Numbered from the stretch's first letter, positions 39,409 to 52,560 are shown. The stretch is 64,000 nt of DNA from Macrothele yani (GCA_039090855.1 CM076997.1:168980709-169044708); one strand, 5' to 3'. Program-made: numbers and translations. The notes: generated by a model not told the origin, from the sequence alone.

Positions 39409-42245
39409 GGACATTCCATTTCAAAACGATATGATTGATAAATGATATGATCATCGAGGCACCGAAATCTACAGTCTGATTCGGAAAATATGCGGATCAA
39501 AATCGAAGGCCGACAAATCAGCAGCGTCGCACTAAAAGGGTTTAACGAAAAAGGATACAAAATTGAGATTCTCCAAAACACACTGAAATCCGTAATTCTT
39601 TCAACCTGTCCGCAATTCCGTGATCTGACAGTCGAAACCGTAATAATTACGAACAATTCGTAATGGTTGGCACCTCTGCTATTTGCTTCTAAATAACGCA
39701 GCATAGGATATTTAGACATTGTGCTGTTAAATTTCATAACCAATAAGCTGGCACACAGAGATCCTAATGCCATAATGGCAAAAAAAAAAAAAAAAATTAA
39801 ACCCAGGGATAAAGAAAAAATAATGGAAGCAACAAGTGGAGAAAACTAACAGTTAATACGGAATACCATTTTGCCTGAGAGGCTACAATTCATACAAGTA
39901 CTTCCAAAATCCGGAAGTCTTAAAATTGATTGCATACGTTTGTGACACAAGCATTAGTACTGAACTTTTCTCGCAGGTCACAGTTCATTTCCACGCTACG
40001 TCAAATTACTTGTACGGGAAACAATTAGAGGAAGTTTTATGTGCATGTGTGCTCATAAAATCCTCCTAACACTTTTTTGTCAACATAATTTTTCATCCTG
40101 TGGCGAGTGGCATGTTTATACTTAACAATATCTTTACGAAGAGCAATACATTTGTGCGATGTTGATCAGGCAAAGTGCGAGAAAGGTCTGGAGCCCACTC
40201 AGGTCATTTGCAGTAACTCCCCACAAATAACGTCATCCAAAACGGAGACAGAAGATTTAGCGCCTGCACTGACAAACCTGAAACCAATAGAGCACGCACG
40301 GCAAAGATTTAAATCAGTAGTAACTAGGTAGATTTTTTTTATTTTTTCGGCACTGTGAGGGTAAAGATGTGAAATGAATAATTTATGCAACTCTTGTGAG
40401 GTGCAGCAACGCAAGAAAAAGAATTTACGATTACAAGAAAATTTCTACCCCGTCTAACTTTTGTTCTCGCAATTTTTTTTTCCCTATGTATAAGCTGAAA
40501 CCTTGGGGAAAATTACGAGAGAATGATGAATTTCATATTTCTTATTCTAAATAACGGAGATATTTGCGTTTTACGGAAAACGGTTCCACTATGCACAAAA
40601 ATTCAAAAATAATATCTTCTAATCTATCAGAAACAAAAAAGTTGAAACTTTTAGGGTTTTTTATACCTTGGAGGCAGCTACCCGTAAGAATCGGAGATGT
40701 GTTGGTGGAATATTATTTCAATATCTGACGATTTTGCGTGGAATGACCCAGATGTGAAAATCTATGGTTCCGGGCGGACTACCCTATTTTTCGCAACCAG
40801 CCAGCTCTTGCAGTAATCGGAATATAGTCTTAAAATACCTATAAATAAATTTCTTCATGCATTATGAAATAGAAATATGACAGAATCAAGAAAAATCTCT
40901 TTCCGGCCGTAAAACAACGAATCTAGAAAACGGCCGTGAAATCTGGGAAATTTGGTAGGTATGCAATAGTACCGGCTTCATTGCATGGTATTTTTCATAC
41001 AAAATACTCGTAAGTACTATGAAAAAAAGTAATCTTTCTCCCTCTTTGAAGAATCTTCCTATTTCATAATATCTTCCCTGTCCAAACATTTGAAGGTACA
41101 TACTTTTCCAACTATACCAACTCTGCTACAGAATTACGAAAGTGAAGCTTTAGTTCGTAAGTGATACAAACTTTTTTCAAAATAAATTAGGTGCCCTCAA
41201 TTTGCAACATTCATCCACACTGCTCTTGAAGGAGGGGGGGCGAATTTATTAGGATGACCAACATCCGGCAAAAAAAAATGTTTTTGCATGGTTTGATAAA
41301 AGACAAGTAGAACATGCAAAAGGAAAGGAAAAAATAAGCTCATCAACTTCTAAAGTTTCCGATGAATTTCGGCGAAATTTAAAATGGAACGTTATTTTCA
41401 TATATCTTGCCCACTGTAGAAATTTCAGTCGGTTATTTAAAAAATTGAGGAAATAGCTTTTTCATAATTTTTTTCCCAGTCTACACAGAGAACCAGGGCA
41501 CCTACTTAGGAACAAGTGACTGCCTCTGCGCGAACGCAGCAGATAAGAGCCTGCGAAATGGGTGTGTGATTAATGGCTTTCTCTCACGCTTTGACGTGTC
41601 CGTTTGTTCGGTTGTAGTTTAGAGCATCTGGAGATGGGGGAAACCGCGAAAAGACGCACTCCGCAGCACAGCTGCACTTTAATCGGTGGGTGGGTTGCCT
41701 CGAAAGATAAAACAACTCGGAATTATTTTAAAACTTAGCAATACAGAAATATATTCTACAAAAGTCTGAAAAAAATATTTTTTTGGCAAAATAAAAAATT
41801 TCCTGACTTTTCAGTTCCCTGATAAAAAAATTCCCTGATTTTTACGGAAAAACACGATTTTCCCTGAGTTTTCCCAGATTTTTGGAACAATTTTCAAATT
41901 CCCTGAGAATTCCCGGTTTTACAGGTGGCATGGGAACCCTGATAAAGAAAGGCCAATTCAATAGCTTCAAAATAAAAAAATATTCGAGTCTCTACCTGTT
42001 ATAGTACAGGAGCAGTGTACATTTAAAAATTTGGTGTTTCACATTATTTTCATCACGGGTGTATTTTTTGCCTATTTTCAAAATGCTGTAGCTTGACCAA
42101 AAAAATGTTTATGCAAAATCCTTTTGCAGTACTTTATACCTCTATGAGGAGTAGCTACCATAATTTTTTCAAAAAAATTGGAGGTGGTCAACTTGCACCA
42201 CCTGCCTGAATTGAGATGGAAAGGGTCAATTTGAAAATATATCTT

Positions 42246-42920
42246 TAATCACAAATGTATAGAAGGTAAAAGCGTTAAAAGCTGCAATTAATTGATTACT
42301 ATGATTTAATGGCACAATGGCTTAATATGAAAAATTGAGTCATGACAAGAGTTTGATACAAAAACTAAAAACAAGATTAAGCAATCAATAATTGTACAAG
42401 AAGGTAGACCATCTAAAAAAAAAAAAAAAAGCAAGGAAAAGAAAAACAAGTATAATTCACATAGCAAACTGAAATACTACACTGAATAGAAGGTAGTACA
42501 AAAGTTGCAACAGTAACCAACAAACAAATAATAGGTGAATGCATTACGACAAAAACAACCATAAATACAAATATACTTGCAAAACGTTAACCTTTTGATT
42601 AATCTCAGAACACTTTTGATTTAGCCTATCATCATCTCACTTCGATGACAACATTATGCTACATGAAGAACAGTGAACTAAAGACAGTTCAGTACCAAAA
42701 CATACTACTGGAAATATTATACTAGTGCAGGGGTTGGCAAACATCTTAGTAGTAGTGTGCCAAAGTAATGTTACAAAGTCACTCAGTGTGTCAACCTAAG
42801 ACCACCATATTTTTATATATAACAACCACTGAAACAAATTAATTTGCATTAACATGTTTCTGATAAATTAAATAACTATTCTATTCTCATATACAGTATA
42901 TAACATAATATAGGATTGAA
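42246..42920. other. Flank included in the tandem duplication; no gene
   Basis: AT-rich sequence repeated at 44490-45166. Only small open frames. Confidence 0.6.
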
Positions 42921-45166
42921 CTTCACAAGCTATAAGAGATGCACCTTCATTAGTTGAAACTGTCTCCCCCTTGATCCCAAAGACTAAACTTCTACTCCTC
43001 ACAACTTATGAAGTTCAGTCCTATCGAACCAGCAAAGTAGAAGAGTGGGATACAGTAAAATCTATTGTTGGAATACAGTAACAGCATTCCTGGTTAGTAC
43101 AAGGAAATAAACCATCAATGGCCAGAACAGTCAAGCACCCACATAAAGCAGTGCAATTTTCAAGCCAACAAAAAAAGAACCCATTTTCTGTGATTTTCAA
43201 ACAGGAGAATTTATAGGATGCATTTATGACAATAACTGGTGGATGGATGGGACAGATTACAAACATATCTAAAGAATTTGAGGACATAACAGTATCTTTC
43301 ATGCACCTTCATGGATCAGCCAGAGGTTTTTGGTGGCCAGAAGAATGTGGCAAGAAAACAGGTCAAGTGTCCAGTGCCCTTAAAAAAAGTACTTCTAAAG
43401 GTGAATGCCCCAACTCCTGTTGTACGTTCTGCACGACTTCATACCTTTGATGAGAAGAAAATCAATAAAATCCAGCAGCTTTTCTCAGTTTTGAGTAATT
43501 TGTAGTTATGATGGTAAGCTCATAATTTTGCTTTGTTGAGGCCTTTTTTCTTAAGTAAATAGAAATTGAATCTTAACTGCAACTGAGATAATGTATTGTA
43601 TGTGTATAGACTATGGATTTAAAAAAAATTAAACATGTACATAGGTGACAATTATTAAAAATCATAAAAATGACTTTAAAATATAGATTGACACTGCAAT
43701 TTGAAATATATGCTCATGTAAACTTTTCAGAAATATCTTCCAAGTTTTTTTTGTTTTTTTTTAATAATAACCCAACCGTGAGGTTCAAAGCAGGAAAGAA
43801 GTGCATTTTCAAAAATTTGTAGGAAAATTTCAAGGCAAAAATCCAGTAACCTGATTTCCCCAGTTAACTACCTACCATTAGGGACATTATTTAGACAAAA
43901 TTTCAGAATTTTTAAAAATGGGGTTTTTGAAATATTGCAATTCAAAAATGTTGATTTTTTTTAAATTTTGTACATTTTAAAAATTAATTTTATGAGTTGC
44001 ATGCATCACAGGATAAAAATAAAATTACTGCTAAGACAACCCTAGTAGGACAGCAGGTTGGCACGCTAGCCCACCTGATAAGTCTTTTTCTTTAAAAAAA
44101 AAAAAAAAAAAAAATCCTAAATTTAAGGTAAATTAAAATTTTTTTTAAAAAATATACCCTTTTTTTGCCATCTAGCAATATTCCTTTGATCGATTTCTGT
44201 GAACATAAAAAAAGGCCAATTCAATAGCTTCAAAATAAAAAAATATTCGAGTCTCTACCTGTTATAGTACAGGAGCAGTGTACATTTAAAATTTTGGTGT
44301 TTTACATTATTTTCGTCACTGGTGTATTTTTTGCCTATTTTCAAAATGCTGTAGCTCGACCAAAAATTTTTTAAGGAAAAATCCTTTTGCAGTACTTTAT
44401 ACCTCTATTAGGAGTAGCTACCATAATTTTTTCAAAAAAATTGGAGGTGGTCAACTGACACCCCTGCCTGAATTGAGATGGAAATGGTCAATTTGAAAAT
44501 ATATCTTTAATCACAATGTATAGAAGGTAAAAGCATTAAAAGCTGCAATTAATTGATTACTAAGATTTAATGGCACAATGGCTTAATATGAAAAATTGAG
44601 CCATGACAAGAGTTTGATACAAAAACCGAAAACAAGATTAAGCAATCAATAATTGTACAAGAAGGTAGACCATCTTAAAAAGAAAAAAAAAGCAAGGAAA
44701 AGAAAAACAAGTATAATTCACATAGAAAACTGAAATACTATACTGAATAGAAGGTAGTACAAAAGTTGCAACAGTAACCAACAAACAAATAATAGGTGAA
44801 TGCATTATGACAAAAACAACCATAAATACAAATATACTTGCAAAACGTTAACCTTTTGATTAATCTCAGAACACTTTTGATTTAGCCTATCATCATCTCA
44901 CTTTGATGACAACATTATGCTACATGAAGAACAGTGAACTAAAGACAGTTCAGTACCAAAACATACAAGTGGAAATATTATACTAGCGCAGGGGTTGGCA
45001 ACTTCTTAGTAGTGTTGTGCCAAGGTAATGTTACAAAGTCACTCAGTGTGCCAACCTAAGACCACCATATTTTTATATATAACAACCACTGAAACAAATT
45101 AATTTGCATTAACATGTTTCTGATAAATTAAATAACTATTCTATTCTCATATACAGTATATAACAG
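42921..45166. repeat. Second unit of a 2.25 kb tandem duplication
   Basis: Repeats 31709-32998 plus 41947-42905 in the same orientation with a few percent differences. It includes the 3' half of the transposase-like gene (SFMHLHGSARGFWW at 43300-43340), one arm of the inverted repeat and 680 bp of flank. It lacks the 8.9 kb insertion, so it preserves the empty site at about 44206-44215. Confidence 0.9.
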
Positions 45167-45169
45167 AAC

Positions 45170-46862
45170 AAGCGGTGTACTAAAAGAAAAAAAGAAAAAA
45201 AAGCACAGGGACAAGGAATGACATAACAAAACAATATGAAAAGTAACAAATTGTGATGTGATAAAAAATGGAACAATATAAAAGGTGTGAATGGCTGATG
45301 AAACAAACTATACAAAATGAAAAACACCCGTAGAACTAAGAAATGACAACATACAAGACACATCACAATGATCATTTAAAAGACAACTCAGGGTTTCTGA
45401 GTTGTCTCGTAAAGTGGGTAAAAGGAAATGACTAACACGATCACGAACAAAACGATGACATGAACATAAAATATGAATAACTGTTAAAGGTACACTACAC
45501 GTTCCACACATCGGGGCAGTGTCGCCACACAGCAAATAGCAGTGAGTGAAATGACAATGCCCAATGCGGGAACGTGCGAGTACAACTTTCTCACTATGGT
45601 TTCGGCAACATGGGGAATTTGAGACACCAAGAACTAGTTTAATACGATGCAGTTTATTGTCAGCCTGTTGGTCCCACTGACCCTGCCATGTACGTTGGAT
45701 ATAATCATGGATCAGAAAACGCAAATCCCAGTGAAACCGTAGCGAGCGCACAATGACCAAAGAGGAAGCAGATCTAGCAGCCACATCAGCAGACTAGTTA
45801 CCTGAGATTCCAACATGCTCAGGAATCCAGCAAAAGTGAACCTGGAAACCAGCCTCAAACAAACAGCAAAGCAACCTCCTCACTTCAAAGAGAAAAAGAT
45901 GATCACTGTAATCCGCAGATGACAAAGACTTCAAGACACTTAAGGAATCCGTATAGACCATAGCACGATGATGAGAACTCAACTGAACATGAAGAAGGGC
46001 GAGATACACAGCATGTATCTCTACTGAAAACACCGAGGCCTCAACTGGTATTCGTGCTACAGAAACACGATCGACACAGACTGCGGTGGATTTGACAACA
46101 CCACTCATCTTAGATCCATTGGTGAAAACTGGAACATACTCAGAATGGAGAGAACAGTGTTCAGCGAAGAGCTGCTGGTATACAGGTGCAGATGTTGAGG
46201 ACTTAGAAAAAGAGGCAAAACTGAGATCAGTGACGACCTCAAAAGGGAGCCATGGTGGGTCTTCAACTTTCCTGGTCTCTCCAACAAGCAACAAGTAGAG
46301 CCTTGCATCACGAGCTATGGCCGCCATATGAAGACAGAAGGCTGGAATGTACGAGAGCCAGTTCTCAAATAAACGAGCATGCTGGGAATGAAAAACTGCG
46401 TTGTCTGGATGAGATCAAAGTTTCAAGTAAAATTGAAGAGACAGCTGCAGAAGGCGTAATTCAAGCGAAGGTTCGTTCGCGTCAGCGTAAAGGCTGGGAA
46501 TCTGGGATGTTCGAAATACTCCCGTACAAAGACGTAGAGCTTGATGATGAATAGTATCCAAAGGCTGGAGAATGGAATGATGAGCAGAGCCATACACGAT
46601 ACAACCATAATCCAGTTTCGACCGTATTAGAGAATGGTAAAAGCAAAACAAAGACATCCTGTCTGCATCCCACGAGACTGAAGAAAGGATCTTAAGAATT
46701 GACATAGTCCACAGACAGGAAGTCTTTAGCCGCTGGATATGTGCACGGAATGTAAGCGCACAGTCAATGGTCAGTCCAAGGAACTTGGTCTCTGGCAAAA
46801 CTGATATGGCTACACGGTCTAAATAAAGCTCTGGGTGAGGATGGAGGACACGCCTCCGGCCA
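45170..46862 (-). pseudogene. LINE ORF2 3' part with RNase H (I/Jockey-group), 5'-truncated
   Basis: Minus strand: LYLDRVAISVLPETKFLGLT (RT thumb), SLIRSKLDYGCIVYGSA, then a frameshift to the RNase H domain YVPVFTNGSKMSG (first Asp replaced by Asn), EIHAVYLALLHV, MVYTDSLSVLKSL and CWIPEHVGISGN, a stop where ADAAAR is expected, and a C-terminal CGTC-x5-H-x3-C knuckle. It ends near an A-rich tail at 45170-45205. Truncated at 46862. Inactive. Confidence 0.8.
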
Positions 46863-46869
46863 CGCTAAA

Positions 46870-47020
46870 TTGCCACCACCCCAAAACATACGGGAACTGG
46901 AGGACCTGCTGTTGATATTAAGGTACCAGATACCCAAGGATATCTATTGGCACCTCATCGAATCGAAGTATCACCGAGTGGCCGCTGTTCTGCGGGCTAA
47001 AGGAGGTCCCTATAGCTTAT
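46870..47020 (+). pseudogene. Tc1-like transposase C-terminal scrap
   Basis: Plus-strand translation IYWHLIESKYHRVAAVLRAK followed by GGPYSLL matches the end of Tc1-family transposases (L-I-x-S-M-x-x-R-x-x-A-V-I-x-A-K-G-G-x-T-x-Y). About 45 codons only. Confidence 0.65.
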
Positions 47021-47261
47021 TAGGTAAGTGGCCATAATGTAATGGCTCATCGATGTATATAGACATGTTAAGAATCTCACCATTCAGAATATGTAAATAC
47101 CATGTGCCGGGAATGCAAATTAACCTTTACAATTGGTACCACTGACATCTATGAAAAAAAGACTTTTTATACAACCCAATTTCTTTCGTGTACTTGTGAA
47201 GTTGATTCCATTAATTTATGTGACTATAAATTCCAATAAAACTTTTCTTTGTACACACATA

Positions 47262-48720
47262 CATATCACTAAGCAGTTCTCTGATATTTAGAGGTTAGCT
47301 TCTCACAGAAAGAACTTACTGCTGCTGTATCAGACCTCTCCATTTACAGCGATCTTGGCACACAGCTCCAGCTTTATTTACATCCCTCACATGCTGCACA
47401 TTAAGACCTTTTGTACTTCATACTCATGATCTTTTTCTCATGCAGACAATCCTGAATCTGGTCCTGCCATGATTTCTTTGGTTTTCCTATAATTTCTTTC
47501 CGCCACTTGGGCTGAATAAATTCCCTTTGTAAGCATCTCATCACTCATTCTTTCAGCACGGCCAAACTGCTTAAGAATACTGCCTTCCATCCTATCAACA
47601 ACATTTTGCCTCATGTTAAACATCTGCAAGTCAGACCCCCCCCTCCCATCGGTGAGTAAGTAACACATCTCCCCAACACATAAACGACTCCTATGTCTTT
47701 TCTGCAGAACCCAGGTTTCACTGCCATACATCACAGTACGAACAATTACACTTTCATATATAGCCATTCGGGACTTTTTTGAGAACCGATCATTCCTGTG
47801 AAATCCTCTTAAAGCAGCTATGACTTTCCATGAAGAGTTCACTCGCCTACTGATTTCACCATCTAATTTTTTCTCTGTCAAACGTGCTTTCCAAATATAC
47901 AAACTTCTTTACCAGGTCAATAACAGTGCCATTAAACTTATCCTGCATACAGTACTAACAGTTTCTCACTCAAAAACCATAACTTTGGTTTTTCCCTTAT
48001 TTATACTCAGTTTGGAATTCATACGAACTTTGTACATCCGGGCCAGCATATTTTGCAACTCACTTTCACTCTCTACTAACAGGACTGTGTCATCAGCATA
48101 TAGCAATCTACACACACAGACATTACCAAGACAAAAATCAGTATTGCCCATTTTGGCATCATGCATGCATGCATCCATAAATATGTTAAATAGCCATGGT
48201 GACATTACACAACCCTGTCGGACTCCTGCTTCAATAGAAAACCATTTTGATACAACACCTTTTATTTGCACACATGCTCTAATACCAGCATACATGGCTT
48301 TCACACTATGGAGTACATTCCCAGTGATACCACATTTATTCAGTACCTTCCACAGAAGAATCTTATTTACTCAATCATATGCGTTCTCTAAATCTACAAT
48401 GGCAGCAAAAACTTCTTGCCAAGAGCCAGATACTTTTCAATCATTAAACGTAATGCGATAATTCCGTTAGTGCAGCCCTTACCAGGCATAAAAGCCACTC
48501 TGCAAATCCCACACTTTCTCTGATATAAGACACAGTATCTTGTCAACAACAACCGTTTCAAACACTTTTCCTTGCACACTCTTCTCTTGTCCACTGCAAT
48601 ATTTCCTGCATTGGCCATATTGCTTTTCAAATTACTAATGACTGATTTCACACCTTCTATCTCCCTCGTTCTAGATCTAGCTCTTGGCCTGAAAATCAAT
48701 GCCAAAAATGTAAGATTATG
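47262..48720 (-). pseudogene. RTE-like LINE, 5'-truncated copy (family R)
   Basis: Minus-strand fragments in order: FMPGKGCTNGIIALRLMIEK, GVRQGCVMSPWLFNIFMDAC, VCRLLYADDTVLLVESESEL (catalytic YADD), YESVIVRTVMYGSETWVLQK and QFGRAERMSDEM. These match the nearly full-length copy at 54232-57586. Ends with the family tail (GAGGTTAGC...CATATCAC) near 47262. Several frameshifts. Confidence 0.85.
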
Positions 48721-48819
48721 TGTGGAATCTCCACCTTCCATGTGATGTCTCCAAATAATCTTGCTACATTCTGATTATTTTTTTTTCTACCAAAGCTGCT
48801 CCTAGGTCAGTTTCATAAC
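48721..48819. other. Nothing recognised
   Basis: Short spacer between the LINE fragment and the foldback element. Confidence 0.3.
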
Positions 48820-49698
48820 TTTATTTTGTACTTAACATTATTGCAGCACATAAATTCTGCAGTTTATTATACTGTTTCAAGGGGTAATTTTTAAGAGGCA
48901 CCGAAGCTGAACCACATCATTAAAGGTTGTAACAGTAAACGATAGCTGTAACAATAAGCAATAGTTGTAAAAACAGAAGGAAATTAACTCACTGTGCCGT
49001 TTACTTGACCAGATATACTTCGTTGTTATGAGTGACATCTAATATATACTAAATTCAGTTGTTGTTAATGCTGTCATGATACTTCGTAAGCACAATTTCA
49101 TCTAATGAAAAATAACAAAGAGCTGAACACTACACATTATCTGATAGTCAGGTTCAAAATGCGAGAAAAATCTTAGTCGTAATTGACGAGCATTTGTTTG
49201 CAACTGTTGAATAAAAAAGAGGTATAGTTGTTATCAAGTACAACAGTCCCGTCTTGTAATGATGGGTATTTTAATTTACAAATGTTGAACAATGAACTGA
49301 ACGGATATACCTTGGACGAAACTTGACATAGGGTAAAATATCTTAGGCTTAAAAACGAACGATGTGTTAAAAGATGTTTCCTTATGGGGTTAAAAAAAGC
49401 ATCACAGAAGAAGATATTCCAGACTGAATGAAGTAAATAACGTCGTCATCATAATGCAACTATCGTCAAAGAAACCTATCATAAAGCCTTCCCAATGATT
49501 TTAAATAATACAAGATGGAGAAAGAAATTTCTTAAACCTTGGATTACCTCACATCTCTTAAATCAAATAAACAAGAAAAATAGGTTATACTCAAAATTTA
49601 TTAAAACAAAGTTACAAAGTGATTTTAAAAAATTTAAAACATTTTGAAATTCTTTAAATTACACTATTAGAACAGTAAAAAGAAACTATTATGCACAT

Positions 49699-52128
49699 CA
49701 TCATCATCATCATCATTGTCAACCATTATCAATCCACTGCTGGACGAAGGTCTCTCCAAGTTTCCTCCACAACGGTCTGTCTTGTGCCAGTCTCCTCCAT
49801 GTCACCCCTGCATACTTTCGAATTTCATCCACCCATCTCCCATGTGGTCTTCTTCTGGGTCTTTTCCTGTCCCTTGGAATCCAATCTAAAATTTCGGCTG
49901 TCCATCGATGATCTGTCCTTCTGACAGTATGTCCAGCCCACTGCCATTTCAGGGATTTGACTCTGATCATGATGTCTTCCACTCTTGTCATTTTTCGGAT
50001 CCACGAGTTCCTCTTCTTATCTCTCTTGGTTACACCAAGTATGCACCTCTCCATGCTTCTTTGAGTTGTCTGCAGCCTTTGTATGTCTCTTTTAGTTAAG
50101 GTCCACGTCTCTGCACCATACGTAAGCACTGGAAGGATGCATTGATCAAACACTTTTCTTTTAAGACATAATGGCATATTGCTCTTGAAAATTATGCTGT
50201 TTCTTCCAAAAGCTCTCCAGGCAAGTTTTGTGCGCCGATTAATTTCTTCATCAATGTGACCCTCACTTGATATCTGCTGTCCAAGATAAATGTACGTGTC
50301 TGTTATCTCCAGCTTTTCTCCATCAATCGATAAATCTTCATTTCTTGTAAAAGCATTGAACATCACTTTTGTCTTCTGAAAGTTCATTTTTAATCCCACT
50401 TCTTTACTCTTGTCAGCAAGTTCCTGGATCATACTCTGCAGCTCTGATGGGCTAGTTGCAAAAATGACTACGTCATCAGCAAAACGAAGGTGGGTTAGAT
50501 AATCTCCATTAATCTTTATCCCCTTGTTTTCCCAGCTCAGTGACTGAAAAACACCCTCCAATGTGGCATTAAAGAGCTTCGGAGATATGGTGTCACCTTG
50601 TCTCACTCCCTTTCCAATTTTTATGTGTGTTGTATTTTCAAACAGCCTAATCTTTGCACTTGCATTTTCATAGATGTTATTAATAATATTAATGTATGCA
50701 TCTTCAATACCGCAGGTTTTCAGAGCCATTGTAACTGCTGATGGTTTCACCGAATCAAAGGCTTTTTCATAATCGATAAAAGCCATGCACAATGGAAGTT
50801 CATATTCCCTCGCTCTTTCAATTAGTTCTCTCAGCACATGGATATGATCTATTGTGCTGTAGCCACTCCTGAATCCAGCTTGTTCTCTCGGTTGAGCCAT
50901 GTCCAGTGTTACCTTCAAGCGGTGTGAAAGAACTTTAGTGAAGATTTTATAAACTACTGATAGGAGGCTGATAGGTCTGTAGTTTCCGAGATCCTCAATG
51001 TCACCTTTCTTATGTAGCAGGATCATTGTAGCGGTGTTCCAATCCTCAGGAATCTTTCCTTCATTAAGGCATCGAGTGAAAATTTGGGCGAGTACTGTTT
51101 CGATTTCTCCACTTGCTTCTTGTATGATGTCTACAGTAATTCCATCTTCTCCTGGAGCTTTTCCCCGCTTCATGTTCTTGATTGCATGTGCAACTTCTGC
51201 TGGAAGGACTGGAGGAACTCTGGTACTGGTATCTTTCATGATGTCTGGAGTGCATGTATCATCCCTTTCATATAATTTGGAGTAGAAATCTTTCACTCTT
51301 GTCAAAATTTCGCCTCTATTTCTTGTTACAGAACCATCTTCTTTTCTCAGTGCCATAATCTGTTTTCTTCCCTTACTGAGATGTCCCTTTGCTATCTTTA
51401 GGCTTTGGTTGTTTTCAATTGCTTTCCTCACTAGTTCACAGTTGAATTTTCTTACGTCTTCAGTGATACTTTTTCGTACTGTCTTGCATAGCTCTATATA
51501 TTCCACTTTGGAAGTCACATCTTCTTTAGTTGTCCTCATCTCTCTTCTTTTTTGCATCAACATTTTCGTTTTTCCTGATAATTTATTTACATGCAACTTG
51601 TTCTTAGACCCAGCTAATTTTGTTGCTGTTTCCATAAGAGCTTTGGTTACTTTTCTGTTAACTTCAGAGATGTCCACTTCTTCCGATGTTAGGCCTTCTA
51701 AAGCAGAGAACCTGTTCTTCAGTTCCAACTTGAAGGTATTATGGTGTTTTTTAAGGTTGGTTATGTCAATAGATTTTGTTTGTCTTATGAGCTTGCCACG
51801 TTCAAGTTTAGTGTTGAGGTGCATCTTACATCTCACCAATCTATGGTCACTACCTGTGTTGAACTTGTTTAGAACACTGCAGTCTTCTATGACGAATTTT
51901 TTGTTACACATAATAAAATCAATTTCACTTGTCGTCCCATTTGGATGTCTCCATGTCCATTTCCTGTGTGGCTTTTTCTTGAAAAAGGAGTTCAAGATGA
52001 AAAACCCTTCTGCCTCTGCAAACTCAACGAGATTATTTCCACGCTGGTTTCTGTTGCCGTGACCGAATTTACCTACTGAAGTTTCATTCTGTTGCCGCTG
52101 CCCTATTTTTGCATTGAAATCTCCCATA
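49699..52128 (-). mobile_element. RTE/BovB-like LINE, 5'-truncated, recent insertion
   Basis: Flanked by an 8-bp direct repeat ATGCACAT (49691-49698 and 52129-52136), ending in a short ATG repeat at 49696-49712 (minus-strand 3' end). The empty site restores the surrounding LINE frame. 5' truncation removes only the start of the endonuclease. Confidence 0.9.
49719..52128 (-). CDS. Endonuclease-reverse transcriptase of RTE/BovB-like LINE
   Basis: About 803 residues without a stop; the first few codons of the open frame (52129-52148) are flanking DNA. The partial APE-type endonuclease shows MGDFNAKIG, SEIDFIMCNKKF and TGSDHRLV (catalytic Asp-His). RT motifs follow: GKAPGEDGITVDII, NYRPISLLSVVYKI, AFIDYEKAFDSV, GVRQGDTISPKLFN, RFADDVVIF (active site near residue 555), YIYLGQQI. 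The C terminus has LTYGAETWTLTKRD and WQWAGHTVRR...GRWVDEIRKYAG, typical of this clade. It nicks target DNA and copies its RNA in place. The uninterrupted frame shows this is the youngest LINE in the window. Confidence 0.9.
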
Positions 52129-52560
52129 ATGCACATATATTTGCTCAAAATTCTTCGAAACTGACTTGGAAATACTTAAATACTTTACTTAGTAATCAAA
52201 CTGGAATCACAACTCCTGAATAGATAATTGATAACATGCAATCAAAGCTAACAAGAACACAAGATATTGTAAATTATATTAATCATCATTTTATTTCTAT
52301 TTCGCATACTCTTAAACAAAATTATTTAGCTGGAAATACCTTATATACACAAAATTCGAATACAGTACACCTTTTTAATTCATTCTTCCTTACAGAAATT
52401 ACATACTCTGAGCTGTAGCATATTTTACAGCAAATTAAACTTAATACCGGCCCTGGCCACAATATTCACCCTATTGCAATCAAACATGTTGCTGAATTAA
52501 TAATAACCCCGTTATTAATAATTTGTAACTTAGTATTCCACACAGGAATTTTTCCGGGCA

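Larger units (their letters stand above)
35813..39678. mobile_element. Element with CAGAGGTGCCAACC ends (6-bp target duplication)
   Basis: Fourteen-base perfect terminal repeats CAGAGGTGCCAACC (35813) and GGTTGGCACCTCTG (39678), with CTATTT duplicated at 35807-35812 and 39679-39684. Subterminal (T/C)AGTAATGT repeats on the left and CCGTAAT/CGTAATGG repeats on the right. It contains piggyBac and pogo remnants and SINEs but no transposase clearly its own. Confidence 0.8.
32999..41941. mobile_element. 8.9 kb hAT-like element with CAGGGTTCCCA ends (5-bp target duplication)
   Basis: Left end CAGGGTTCCCACTC (32999), right end TGGGAACCCTG (41941), both with repeated TTCCCTGA subterminal motifs (33034-33060; 41798-41905). 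ATAAA flanks it at 32994-32998 and 41942-41946. The uninterrupted site is preserved in the tandem duplicate at 44206-44215, which confirms a 5-bp duplication. I found no transposase of its own; it is filled with later insertions. The stretches 33100-33720, 39685-40990 and 41000-41330 show no gene. Confidence 0.8.
30050..42245. mobile_element. Long-inverted-repeat DNA transposon of unidentified family, split by an 8.9 kb insertion
   Basis: The left arm (30050-30728) is matched in inverted orientation by 32597-32998 plus 41947-42245. Shared blocks include GACCATTTTCCATCTC, GGTAGCTACTCCT and CAGGTTACTGGATTTTTGCC. The interior 30729-32596 holds a plus-strand decayed transposase-like gene. The right arm was cut at 32998 by the element 32999-41941. 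Arms of about 700 bp are unusual for cut-and-paste elements. Confidence 0.75.

Noticed and set aside
47820..48461. 213-codon plus-strand frame
   Set aside because: Shadow of minus-strand LINE family R fragments carrying YADD.
51409..52062. 217-codon plus-strand frame
   Set aside because: Shadow of the intact LINE ORF on the minus strand.
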